Assembly (NCBI GenBank): GCA_016219065.1 | Contig: JACRCK010000154.1 | Span: 1 to 47,495 of the forward strand | DNA from: Deltaproteobacteria bacterium | GTDB lineage: Bacteria; Desulfobacterota; RBG-13-43-22 | Direction of reading: 5' to 3' | DNA length: 47,495 nucleotides | In this document: positions 9,061-17,965 of the stretch, one piece after another | Numbering within the stretch: position 1 is the first letter of the stretch | Layout: each line of letters opens with the position of its first letter | The notes under the pieces: generated by a model | Database searches by the model: none | What the model saw: the letters and a program-made list of their open reading frames with translations, nothing else | Told to the model about the DNA's origin: nothing | Made by a program: the position numbers and the translations under genes

Positions 9061-10413
9061 TCAGATCCCCGGCACGGTCCTTTCGGTTTTCAACCCCATT
9101 TCCCGGGCGATTTCCTGGAAGAGGCCCCCAATACGGGTCCGGATTTCCGGCATTTTGCTTTGAAGGTGCCTGCGCGTTTCTTCCCGTTCAGCCAGGGCCT
9201 TTTCGAGCAGCGCCATGATCTCTTCCTGTCCCATGACCCGCGGGTCGGCCACGTGCCTTTCCACCCCCACCGTTTCCATCACCCCTTTGAATTTCTGGCT
9301 GTAGGCGATGGAAACCGTTGGGATGTGCTGCGAAATAGCCGCGATGCAGGCGTGCATCCGCGACCCGATGAAAAAATGGCATTTCCCGATCAGATACTTG
9401 ATCTCGCTCTGATCGTACCGCCCCTCGGCCAGCAGGATCCGTTCCCCGTAGCGGGGCCGGAACTGTTCATGAAGGCGGGCGCAGACCGGGGCGTCGCTCT
9501 CCGTATCCGCGCCGGCCCCGAAGACGTGGGGGACCAGGATCACCCCGGCGTCCGCCCGTTCGATCAGATAGGAGATGATCGCCTCGACCAGCAGCCGGTA
9601 GTCGCACTGCAACCCGAAATCATTGCGGCCGCCGTAGCCTCCCCGGTAGAGCAGTCCGCTCACGTTGAAGCCCACGAGAAAGGGCGGTCGTTCGGATTCC
9701 GCCTCCCCGTCCGCTTCCCACCGGCGGGGCTTCTTCGGCCGCACGACGAATCCCAGATCGTAACAGAAACGAAATTTGTCCGGTTGCCGGCCCGACCGGC
9801 CTTGCGTCTGAAACTCCTCCAACCCCTGACGATCCCGCGAATAGACCAGGGTCGCCCCTTTCAGGATCCGGCCGGCCAGGGCCCTGGAGAACCCCCGCGA
9901 AAAGGGGCCCAGGGTCTGGGGCAGCAAGACCAGCTTTTTTTTCAAGGCCAGCACCAGCAGCTGGGGCAGGGACACGTACAGCAGCCGGGCGATCCCGTAG
10001 ATGTCGCTGAAGCTGTCCCCGCCGGACAGGGCCACGATGATAGGGGCTTTCCGGATTCGGCTGAGCGTGGGGTCCTTGGCTTCCCAGCCCTCCCGCCAGG
10101 AACGAAAGGGAATCAGGCGCAGCGCCAGGGCGGTGGCCAGCAGACGGGCCACATTGTTTTTCAGGTAGAATTTCTTGGAGAAGCGCAGGGCAACCAGGGA
10201 GATCGCCACCGGGGGGTCCTCCCCCAGGACATACCGTTCCGGAGAAATCCCGTAATCCAACAGCAGGATTTCCGCCGCGGGAAAAGTCTGCCGGACGGCC
10301 TCGACGGCGCCGGCGGTGAGGGCGCTGACGCCGAGATTATCCGTACCGAAGGTGGCCCCCAAGATCATGACGGTGGGAGCGCCCGGCCCTTGTTTTTCCG
10401 TATCCGGACTCAT
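9061..10413 (-). CDS. Polysaccharide pyruvyl transferase family protein
   Basis: VMILGATFGTDNLGVSALTAGAVEAVR; IIVALSGGDSFSDIYG; CHFFIGSRMHACIAAISQHIPTVSIAYSQKFKGVME. Confidence 0.85.
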   Translation of the reverse strand: MSPDTEKQGPGAPTVMILGATFGTDNLGVSALTAGAVEAVRQTFPAAEILLLDYGISPERYVLGEDPPVAISLVALRFSKKFYLKNNVARLLATALALRLIPFRSWREGWEAKDPTLSRIRKAPIIVALSGGDSFSDIYGIARLLYVSLPQLLVLALKKKLVLLPQTLGPFSRGFSRALAGRILKGATLVYSRDRQGLEEFQTQGRSGRQPDKFRFCYDLGFVVRPKKPRRWEADGEAESERPPFLVGFNVSGLLYRGGYGGRNDFGLQCDYRLLVEAIISYLIERADAGVILVPHVFGAGADTESDAPVCARLHEQFRPRYGERILLAEGRYDQSEIKYLIGKCHFFIGSRMHACIAAISQHIPTVSIAYSQKFKGVMETVGVERHVADPRVMGQEEIMALLEKALAEREETRRHLQSKMPEIRTRIGGLFQEIAREMGLKTERTVPGI

Positions 10414-10608
10414 CGACTGTGTTCTGATCCCTGCTCCTGCCGGGAGTGTCTCCCCCGGGTCTGGCCGCTACGGCGGACAAGATCCGATCCCGGCGGCCAC
10501 TGGCCCCGCCCTCCGCACCCGCAACCCCACCGCCGGTCTTATATAATCTTATCGGACCATACCTTGGGTAACTTGCCCATAAAAAGGCGGCGATCGGCCG
10601 ATTTCGGG

Positions 10609-12024
10609 TCAGCGCCCCCCGGAACCGGGCCCGGCCGCCTGAAAAACGAGGTGGGAAGCGAAGAGGCGGTTCAGCAGTCCGCCCGCCACCTTCGCCCTGC
10701 TCCGGTTTCTCTCTTCCAGGGTCCAAAAAAGTCTCAGCCGGGGGTACCCCGCGGCTTTGAACCAGCGGACTACTTTGCGGCGGTTGCTGAAATGGACCCC
10801 GGCCCGGTCAAAACTCCGCACGCACTCCCAGGGTATCTTGCCCTCCAGCACCAGTCGCCAGATCCCCAGGTAATCGAAGTTGGCGACGCTACCCGTCAAC
10901 AGGCCGCCGGGAGCCAGCAGGGAGGCGCATTGGGCGAGCAGCCCCGCCGGGTCGGGGAGGAATTGCAGCACCTCCGAAATCAGAATCAGGTCGAAGGTTT
11001 CCCCGACCAGGGACTGCAGGGCGGCCTCGAAGCCGGGCGGGGTCGTCTCAATTCCCCGGGCTCGGGCGCAGGCCCCGATCACGGCGTCCAGCGGGATCCC
11101 CGCCACCTGATACCCCCGGTCCAGAAGTTCTTTTTCGGTCGCGGCCCAGCCGCAGCCGATGGACAGCACCCGGCCAGTCCGCCCGGGCAGGTGCTGCAGG
11201 ATGTCCTGCCGGCACGGCTCGTAATAGTTCCTGCTCCCCAGGGACTGGTACAGGTTGGTCTGGGTCGTGAAAAGCTCCTCCCTCTCTCCGGGGCGGCTGT
11301 TCAGGTTCAACAGCGCGGAGACCTGCCGGGAAAAATCCTCTTCGTCCAGGCCCATGCGTCCCAGGTACTGATTGGGGAGATGATGGAGGACGAAATCCTC
11401 CAGCTCGGAAACGCAGACGACCTTTTTGAAACCGCACTGGGTGTACGGGTCGGTGGCGGCGGTCACCAGCAGATCGTATCTCTCGGAATGGGGCGGGACC
11501 AGGAACCCGCCGGAGCGGATCGCTTGCTGCAAATGCCGGCGCAGCAGCAGGTAGCAGGCCGAGTGTTCGTTGGTGAAGGAGGCGAAGACCAGCCCGCCGT
11601 ACGCTTCCAGGGAGGAGGGCACCCAGTGAAAATGGGAATGGACGGTCGAAAAAGTCCGCTTTCCGCCCGGCTCCACCTCGTACCGCATAAAACCAGCCAG
11701 CCGGTCTTCCGGCAGGACCTCGCTGACCCGCTGGAAGGCCTCGATATTCCTTTGGTTGATCAGGGTGTCGTCTTCCGAATAGATGAACAGATCGTAGCGG
11801 TCCGCCTGCTCGGCGAAGATCGCCTTGTGGCCGAAAGGCAGGGACCAGGGATCCCGGGTGGGCGCGCCGACCACCACCTCCACATCCGGGCCCAAATCCT
11901 TCGGCAAATCGGAAAGGACCACAAGCCGGACTTCGAACGGCAGGGATCGATAGGCCTGCAGCAGCCGCTGCAGATAGGCCGCATTCTTCGTGCCGTGATT
12001 GGCTATGGCCACCAGGATTTTCAT
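10609..12024 (-). CDS. Bifunctional protein: N-terminal GT-like domain plus C-terminal SAM-dependent methyltransferase
   Basis: N-term ILVAIANHGTKNAAYLQRLLQAYRSL...YDLFIYSEDDTLI (acidic DXD-like); C-term VLSIGCGWAATEKELLDRGYQVAGI...FDLILISEVLQFLPDPAGLLAQCASLLAPGGLLTGS. Confidence 0.72.
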   Translation of the reverse strand: MKILVAIANHGTKNAAYLQRLLQAYRSLPFEVRLVVLSDLPKDLGPDVEVVVGAPTRDPWSLPFGHKAIFAEQADRYDLFIYSEDDTLINQRNIEAFQRVSEVLPEDRLAGFMRYEVEPGGKRTFSTVHSHFHWVPSSLEAYGGLVFASFTNEHSACYLLLRRHLQQAIRSGGFLVPPHSERYDLLVTAATDPYTQCGFKKVVCVSELEDFVLHHLPNQYLGRMGLDEEDFSRQVSALLNLNSRPGEREELFTTQTNLYQSLGSRNYYEPCRQDILQHLPGRTGRVLSIGCGWAATEKELLDRGYQVAGIPLDAVIGACARARGIETTPPGFEAALQSLVGETFDLILISEVLQFLPDPAGLLAQCASLLAPGGLLTGSVANFDYLGIWRLVLEGKIPWECVRSFDRAGVHFSNRRKVVRWFKAAGYPRLRLFWTLEERNRSRAKVAGGLLNRLFASHLVFQAAGPGSGGR

Positions 12025-12058
12025 CGGGATCCGGTCACCTCCGTTCGGACGAAGGGCT

Positions 12059-13027
12059 TCATCGCGAAGGTTTACGGGTCCCCCAGCCCCAAATTCCCGG
12101 GTAAATCAAGGCCAGCAGGGCCTTCAGGGCACTTTTCCCCCGGGGAAAACAGGCCAGGGCCTCGAAGCCCCGCCGCCGGGCCAGACCCCGTTTTCCGTCA
12201 CAGGCCGCGAATTTGGCCAGGTCGGCCAGCCCGTCCGCCAGCAGTCTTCGCAGGGCCCGCTGTACGGCCGGGTCGGCCTGCATCGCCCGTCCGTAGGCTT
12301 CCAGGAAGATCTCCGTCCGGACGGCGGCGGCTTCCCGGAAATAGGCTTCCTTTTTAGTGTCCGTGAGTTGCCGGTCCGGTCCGAGCCAGGCCCGTTCGGC
12401 CAGCACTTCGGAGGTGACGGCGAATTTTCCTTCAAAGGCCAGCCGGAACCAGAGGCGCAGGTCTTCGCCTACCCGGTATTTTTCATCGAACCCCCCTACC
12501 CGTTCCACGGCCGGCTTTTTACAGACGCAGGTGGTCGTCCAGATCCCGGAACCCTTTCCTCGGGTCAACAGGGCCAGGGGTTGGTCGACCATCCAGCGCC
12601 TTTCCGGAAGCAGGAGGGCGATGCGGGAGAAATAGTCGGCCCCCGGAGAAGTTTGGCCGTCGGTCCAGTTGCCGTAACAGAGCACCACGTCGTCTCCGGA
12701 CAGCAACGGAACCTGTGCTTCCAGCTTCTCCGGCCGCCAGGTGTCGTCGCTGTCCAGAAAGGCGACCAGCTCGGAGCGGGCTTCCCGGACGCCCCGATTG
12801 CGCGCCGCTCCCGGGCCGCGGTTGGCTTGCCGGAGATAGCGGATCCGGTCGCCGAAGCGCTCGTTCAACAGGTTGCCCGTATCGTCGCTGGAACCGTCGT
12901 CAATCACCAGGATCTCCTGCGGCGGGCGGGTCTGGGCTAGGACGCTGGCGACGGCCCGGGCCGTCAAAGCCCCCCGGTTAAAGGTCGGGATGATGACGGA
13001 GACCTGGGGGGGTGAGGAACTCACCAT
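12059..13027 (-). CDS. Glycosyltransferase family 2
   Basis: MVSSSPPQVSVIIPTFNRGALTARAVASVLAQTRPPQEILVIDDGSSDDTGNLL...ELVAFLDSDDTWRPEKLEAQ. The ATG at 13027 overlaps the upstream gene stop (ATGGTGA); the longer listed ORF (to 14464) is a frame artefact. Confidence 0.87.
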   Translation of the reverse strand: MVSSSPPQVSVIIPTFNRGALTARAVASVLAQTRPPQEILVIDDGSSDDTGNLLNERFGDRIRYLRQANRGPGAARNRGVREARSELVAFLDSDDTWRPEKLEAQVPLLSGDDVVLCYGNWTDGQTSPGADYFSRIALLLPERRWMVDQPLALLTRGKGSGIWTTTCVCKKPAVERVGGFDEKYRVGEDLRLWFRLAFEGKFAVTSEVLAERAWLGPDRQLTDTKKEAYFREAAAVRTEIFLEAYGRAMQADPAVQRALRRLLADGLADLAKFAACDGKRGLARRRGFEALACFPRGKSALKALLALIYPGIWGWGTRKPSR

Positions 13028-14418
13028 GTATCCCCAGACGGAGGGTCCTTTCGGACCGGGAGCCCGGGGAAATGGACAACCGCCAAGGGCCTCTCGGCGG
13101 GACCGGGCTTGCAAAGGGCTTCCAGAGGGAAACCGACGACCGGCGCTTTCTCGCTTTCCCGGCCCAGGGTCAGGGGGGTCAGGGAACCGGCCGCGGCCAG
13201 CGCCAGATAGAGAAACACGAAGGACTGGTCGAAATAAGAGACGGAGACCATGGTGGTCGTGTGGGCGAAGAGCGACGCCCCGAGGGCCCAAGCCATGAAG
13301 CGCTCTGCATCGGCCAGTGTTTCGTTTTTTAAAACGGTCTTGCCCACCAGGGAAAAGGCCTTGACCAGGCTGGCGATGAAAAGGAACATCAGGGGCAGGC
13401 CACCCAGGACGCCCATTTCCAGGTAATGGTTGGTGATGTCGGTGTGATCCGGGCTCCAGGAAACGCCCGTCGGCATCCAGTGCCGGGTATAATCGGTCCC
13501 CCACAGCCACCACTCGTTCAGATGGGACAGGGCCGACCGGATCAATGACGCCCGGTGCCAGCCGGTGCTTCCGCCCACCAGGTCGATGCGGGCGAGGATG
13601 AAGTAGGCCGGGTCCTTCATGATCAGGTCCAGGGCCACGTAGCCGAGGAAGAGCAGCCAGCGAAAAAGACGCATGTGCAACCGATAGCGCCAAGCCGCCA
13701 GCGCGGCCAAGGCCGCGGCGGCGCTCATGAGGGGCCCGCTGGACGCGCTGGCATACACGATGGCCAGGCTGGCCAGGATTCCCAGCAGGCCGGTCTTCCG
13801 CTTGAATTTCCACAAGCCGATCATCAGCGGCAGGCAGACCGCTCCCACCGTTCCGGCTAGGATGGAGTGGGCGAAAGGTCCCTGGGCGCGGATCTTGCCT
13901 TCCCGGATGTACAGCGTGGCGGGGATTCCACCTAGGATGGAAAAAACATTGTAATTGGTCATTTTTTCGTAGAGCATTTCCAGGGCGATGGGCACCAGCA
14001 AGATCGCCGTCAGGGAGCACAGATCGATCAAGTCCTCCAGGGAATGGCAGAAAACGCGGACCAGGAGGTAGATGCCGCCGGCGTCGTACACCAGGCCCAG
14101 GCGGTAGACCAGCGCGCCCTGGGGATCCTGGTGAAAAAAACTGCTGGCCAACGCCGCCAGGGACCAGGAGACCATCAACCAGTCTAACCCAACGATTCCC
14201 CCTTCCAGCCGTTCGCCCCGCAGCAGCAGGCGGACGACGCCCACCGCCACCAGCATCCGCACCACGGTAAAGCTGTAGCCGCCCAAATCGATCCCCTGGC
14301 CCCGGGTGATATAGCAGGCCCCCACCAGCAGGGGCAGGGGGGCGTAGCGGCGCGGCAGCGCCAACAGGGCGACGGCGTTCAGTATGAAAAAGAACAGGGC
14401 GTAGCCGTTCAACTGCAT
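13021..14418 (-). CDS. O-antigen ligase / polymerase-like multi-TM protein
   Basis: About 10 hydrophobic segments; IREGKIRAQGPFAHSILAGTVGAVCLPLM and NHYLEMGVLGGLPLMFLFIASLVKAF, typical of Wzy/WaaL-like proteins. Confidence 0.75.
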   Translation of the reverse strand: MQLNGYALFFFILNAVALLALPRRYAPLPLLVGACYITRGQGIDLGGYSFTVVRMLVAVGVVRLLLRGERLEGGIVGLDWLMVSWSLAALASSFFHQDPQGALVYRLGLVYDAGGIYLLVRVFCHSLEDLIDLCSLTAILLVPIALEMLYEKMTNYNVFSILGGIPATLYIREGKIRAQGPFAHSILAGTVGAVCLPLMIGLWKFKRKTGLLGILASLAIVYASASSGPLMSAAAALAALAAWRYRLHMRLFRWLLFLGYVALDLIMKDPAYFILARIDLVGGSTGWHRASLIRSALSHLNEWWLWGTDYTRHWMPTGVSWSPDHTDITNHYLEMGVLGGLPLMFLFIASLVKAFSLVGKTVLKNETLADAERFMAWALGASLFAHTTTMVSVSYFDQSFVFLYLALAAAGSLTPLTLGRESEKAPVVGFPLEALCKPGPAERPLAVVHFPGLPVRKDPPSGDTW

Positions 14419-14493
14419 TGCAGGAACTTCCTTTCAATCGGCCGTCGCGGTTCCCCGCTGTCATTTGAAAAAACCGGGACCAGGACCGGGTCC

Positions 14494-16125
14494 CTAATCC
14501 GAGGCTCGGCCCAACGCCCGCCGCCGCAGCGGAGCGCTCCGGTCCCGGGCTTCCGCCAGGGACCGGCGCAGAAAAGGCCAGAGGCGCCTCTTCCTACGCG
14601 CCTCCAGGGTTCCGGTCTGCAGCAGGGCGGGATCGGTGACAAGCTCCACCGTCTGCCCGGGGGTTACCCGGATCGTCTCGTCCGCCCGCTGCCAGCGCCA
14701 CTCCGGGCCGGCGCCCGCTGCCCGCCAGGCCAGGTCCGGATTTTCCCGGTCTTCCGTCCAGGACCTTTCCGCGTAGATCCGGTCGGTCCCCTCATCGACC
14801 GGGACCCGAACCCGTCCGGCGTGCAATTTCAGATGAAGCTGCCCCCCCGCGTATTTCCTCGAATAGAGTGATCGGCAGATTTGCCGCAGGTCGGTCCATT
14901 GGACCTGGCCCAGGGAATGGATGAAATCGGCCAATTCCTCCAGGAGGTCAAGGCCCGCGGCTACGCCGGTGTGATGCCCCATGGGGATGATGGGCTGGCC
15001 CAGGACGGCGGCCAGCAGAATACTGTTGTGGCAGCGTGCGGAAAAAGGAAAGCGCGGGATCACGGTCAGCCCGTTGAGGTGATCAGACGGGCCCATGCCC
15101 AGCGAACGGAGCCAGGGGGCCCCCGGGTTGTGGAAAGCCAGCGACCCTCGGGAAACGCAGGCCGCCTCGAACCCGGCGCGGGCCATTTCCCCCAGAACCG
15201 CGGCGCTGCAGGCCCCGTGGGGGGGCGCCATAACCCGCGAGATCTCAATCCCGCTGCGCTTTTCCAATTGCCCTACCCGCTGGAGGGCCTCCCCGATCAA
15301 GGCGCGCCGTTCCCGGTCCGGATAGGGCTGCGCTAACTCATCCCGGGTGTGATCATTGCCGTGGATCAAAAGGGATAGGCGGTCGGCGTGTCGTTTAAAA
15401 ATGGCGGCGGTGGGCTCGTGCAAGAACCAGCCGTCCCGGGGGACGGTGGCAAAAGAGACATGGTAGCGGTGCTTCTCGGCCTGGCGCGCTATTTCGGCAT
15501 AGTCAATGAACCCGTAGGTCGGCCAGTGCAGGTTCGGATCGTCGAACATGAAACAGGCCTGCAGGGGAGGCCGCAGCCAGGTGGGATCCTCGGTCAGGGC
15601 CCGCAGAAAGAGGAAAAGAGGCAGGAGCGCTAAAAACCTTCGGCCATGGAAGTACTGAAACAAGGGTTCACCGGCCTGCAGCTCCGGGAGCGGCAGCGAC
15701 ACATGGTGGTGCCCCCCCTTCCGGGGCTCCCGTAGGATCCACAACGGGGCTCCGGATTTCGAGGCCAGGGTCGTTCCGTTTTCCAGCCAGGAAGGGAGCA
15801 CCTTCGTGGCCCCGGCCTCCTCGGACTCGATCCGCCTCGCTCGCAGGGCGGCGGGGAGGAAGGCGCTGTCGGCAAACACGATGACCGGCCCTCCCCCTTC
15901 GGGGAGAAGCTGGTCCGGCCGCAGGACGGCATAACAGGGCCGGGCTGTTTGCGGGAGCCTGTCGACCAGATCGCGGTCGGCGGCCGGCGCCAGCCAGGCG
16001 TCGAGGTCCGCCTCTTCCTGGAAATACCGCTGCTCGAACCGGACCGGAAAGACTTCCGCCAGGGCTTCGAACAACCGCTGCTGACCCGGCGTGATCGACG
16101 GTACCGTAACACCTATTTTTTTCAT
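14494..16125 (-). CDS. Polysaccharide-deacetylase-fold protein
   Basis: Central FMFDDPNLHWPTYGFIDYAEIARQAEKHRYHVSFATVPRDGW, LLIHGNDHTRDELA, VMAPPHGACSAAVLGEMARAGFEAACV. Likely start MKKIGVTVPS at 16125 rather than 16245. Confidence 0.6.
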   Translation of the reverse strand: MKKIGVTVPSITPGQQRLFEALAEVFPVRFEQRYFQEEADLDAWLAPAADRDLVDRLPQTARPCYAVLRPDQLLPEGGGPVIVFADSAFLPAALRARRIESEEAGATKVLPSWLENGTTLASKSGAPLWILREPRKGGHHHVSLPLPELQAGEPLFQYFHGRRFLALLPLFLFLRALTEDPTWLRPPLQACFMFDDPNLHWPTYGFIDYAEIARQAEKHRYHVSFATVPRDGWFLHEPTAAIFKRHADRLSLLIHGNDHTRDELAQPYPDRERRALIGEALQRVGQLEKRSGIEISRVMAPPHGACSAAVLGEMARAGFEAACVSRGSLAFHNPGAPWLRSLGMGPSDHLNGLTVIPRFPFSARCHNSILLAAVLGQPIIPMGHHTGVAAGLDLLEELADFIHSLGQVQWTDLRQICRSLYSRKYAGGQLHLKLHAGRVRVPVDEGTDRIYAERSWTEDRENPDLAWRAAGAGPEWRWQRADETIRVTPGQTVELVTDPALLQTGTLEARRKRRLWPFLRRSLAEARDRSAPLRRRALGRASD

Positions 16126-16302
16126 GTGGCTGGGGTAAGAAGGAAAAAAACCGGCCCACCGGGGTGGGAGGGCTGCCGGGAAGTCGGGAGGGGGAAAGCC
16201 GTCCGCAGGCTTGGCCGGAGGGGACGTCGCTGCCCCTCCCCGCAACCGGCCGGCCGGGATACCCGGCCGGCCGGAGGAAATCTGCTGTTTAGATCAATCG
16301 AT

Positions 16303-17634
16303 TCAACTAGAAATGTGCAGCCCCTGGGGCGGGTTGGGGGGAGGATTGATCACGGTTCCGGAATCGTACTCGAAGGCTCCCACATCCCAGGCCCCATCGG
16401 CGCCGAAATAGACTCCATCTCTATCGGCCGTAAAATAGGTGGACAGGTTGATGCCGGCGTTTCTCGGGTATCCCGATCCGGTGGTGCCGACGATGCGATA
16501 GTCCTTGGCCGCCCGGTTGACAAAAATCGCCGCCGAACTCGGGTAAAAGTTATTGGAGGTCGTTCCCCAGGAATACCCCGAACCGGAAGCATAAAACAGG
16601 TTGTTCTTCAGTTCGGAACCTGTCCCGACCGAGGCTTGCGTGTACAGCGGCGCAGACACGTTATCGAAGGTATTGTTCCAGATCTTGAGATTGGAGACTA
16701 CCGAAGTGATCTCAATGGCTTTGGACCCCGCGCCGGTAAGGTCGTAGAAGAGGTTGCCGTAAATCTGCCAATTGCTGCACCCTCCGGACTGTTCAAAAAA
16801 GATCCCCTCCCCCACCGGATAGCCGTTGGGCCCCTTGTGGAATTTCGAATAGCGGATGATACCGTTGTTGGAATTGGCGATATAGATGCCGTTGGGGTGG
16901 TAGGCCGACCAGTTCACCGCGTAAATATCGAACATTTCAATGTATTCAAAGGTGGAGCCGCTGAGGCCTACATTGTAGATCGCTGATTCCCAGCCCCAAA
17001 TTTTCAGGTGGCTGAAGGTATTGCCGGTTGCCGAGGAAAAGGGCGTCGCGTCTATGCCGCGCCCGTCGGCGCTGTAGGTGATGTTCCCCGGTCCTTGGAC
17101 GTCCACGTACTCGATCAGGTTGTAGCTGGCATTGGACCCGTTCGGCCAATCGATGCCGATGCCCGAAGTGGCCCCGGTGAAATCAATCCACCAGCCGTGG
17201 GCCCCGCCGGCGGCAGTGGTTCGGCCGGACACCGTGATGTAATTGTAATTCCCGTTGAAAACTATTTTGGCCCGCGTCTGATGGACCGTGGAATCGTAGG
17301 CCCCATTCCAACCGGCCGCCTGGGTGCATTCACTGGCGTCGCTGCGGGCCCGGCGGACGTAAAGCCGGGCGCCGCTCGAACAGCTCTTTTGGGGGCTCAA
17401 TTCCTGGGTGTAGGTCCCTCCGGCAACCCAGATGGTGTCTCCACAGGCCACCGAAGACCATTTGATGGCGCTCAGTCCGTTCCAGGCAGCGTCCCAGCTT
17501 GTGCCGGCCCCGCTTCCGCCGCTGGGCCGGACATACCAATTGGCAGCCTGGGCCTGGAAGGCGAACAGGCTTACCAGGAGCAGCGCCCCCAGGGCTATCT
17601 GGATCGGGCGGCGATAAGGCATGTTTATCCGCAT
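16303..17634 (-). CDS. Secreted right-handed parallel beta-helix protein
   Basis: Signal peptide (IQIALGALLLVSLFAFQAQA) then ANWYVRPSGGSGAGTSWDAAWNGLSAIKW...GDTIWVAGGTYTQ and repeated NGIIRYSKFHKG / NWQIYGNLFYDL / NLKIWNNTFDNV turns. Confidence 0.82.
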   Translation of the reverse strand: MRINMPYRRPIQIALGALLLVSLFAFQAQAANWYVRPSGGSGAGTSWDAAWNGLSAIKWSSVACGDTIWVAGGTYTQELSPQKSCSSGARLYVRRARSDASECTQAAGWNGAYDSTVHQTRAKIVFNGNYNYITVSGRTTAAGGAHGWWIDFTGATSGIGIDWPNGSNASYNLIEYVDVQGPGNITYSADGRGIDATPFSSATGNTFSHLKIWGWESAIYNVGLSGSTFEYIEMFDIYAVNWSAYHPNGIYIANSNNGIIRYSKFHKGPNGYPVGEGIFFEQSGGCSNWQIYGNLFYDLTGAGSKAIEITSVVSNLKIWNNTFDNVSAPLYTQASVGTGSELKNNLFYASGSGYSWGTTSNNFYPSSAAIFVNRAAKDYRIVGTTGSGYPRNAGINLSTYFTADRDGVYFGADGAWDVGAFEYDSGTVINPPPNPPQGLHISS

Positions 17635-17698
17635 AAGGGTATTCTCCTTTCAATACCAAAATCAATGCCAAAGAAAATAATTTGGTTCTTGTTTTTTT

Positions 17699-17714
17699 TG
17701 CATTTATCATGCCA
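17699..17714 (-). promoter_or_regulatory. Candidate sigma-54 promoter, TGGCAT-N5-ATGCA
   Basis: Reverse complement of 17699-17714 is TGGCATGATAAATGCA, against consensus TGGCAC-N5-TTGCW; GG/GC spacing fits. Lies about 65 bp upstream of the beta-helix gene start (17634). Confidence 0.45.
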
Positions 17715-17888
17715 TAGGAAAAGTAAAAAAATTTGCATTGAAAATCATACGCTTATCCGATGGGGGAGGGACGGGTACCATTATCGTCTTCCATACTGTA
17801 TGTAATAGAATACAAAAATAGGTACGACCGCTGCAAATTTTGTCCAAAAAGGTCCAAATTTTCCTGGATCCCGATCAACGCCTGAAAT

Positions 17889-17929
17889 GGAGGCGCTCCC
17901 ACGCCGAACCGACCTCGGCGCAGGCCTCC
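17889..17929. other. Nested inverted repeat / hairpin in the asnB to beta-helix gene spacer
   Basis: GGAGGC-gctccca-CGCCGA-accgacc-TCGGCG-ca(g)-GCCTCC; two nested perfect 6-bp arms; 3' of the asparagine synthetase gene, no following T-tract. Confidence 0.5.
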
Positions 17930-17965
17930 TCCCGATAGCCTGGCCCCGCAGGGAAGTCCTTTTTC

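Noticed and set aside
9010-12357. 1115-aa plus-strand ORF, the longest in the track
   Set aside because: Antisense to four minus-strand genes with clear family motifs; composition (Gly/Gln/Pro/Arg/His-rich, no domain motifs) is typical of shadow ORFs in GC-rich DNA.
12059-14464. 801-aa minus-strand ORF
   Set aside because: Only the 3' part (from 13027) is a glycosyltransferase; the rest is an out-of-frame reading of the Wzy/WaaL-like gene at 13021-14418.
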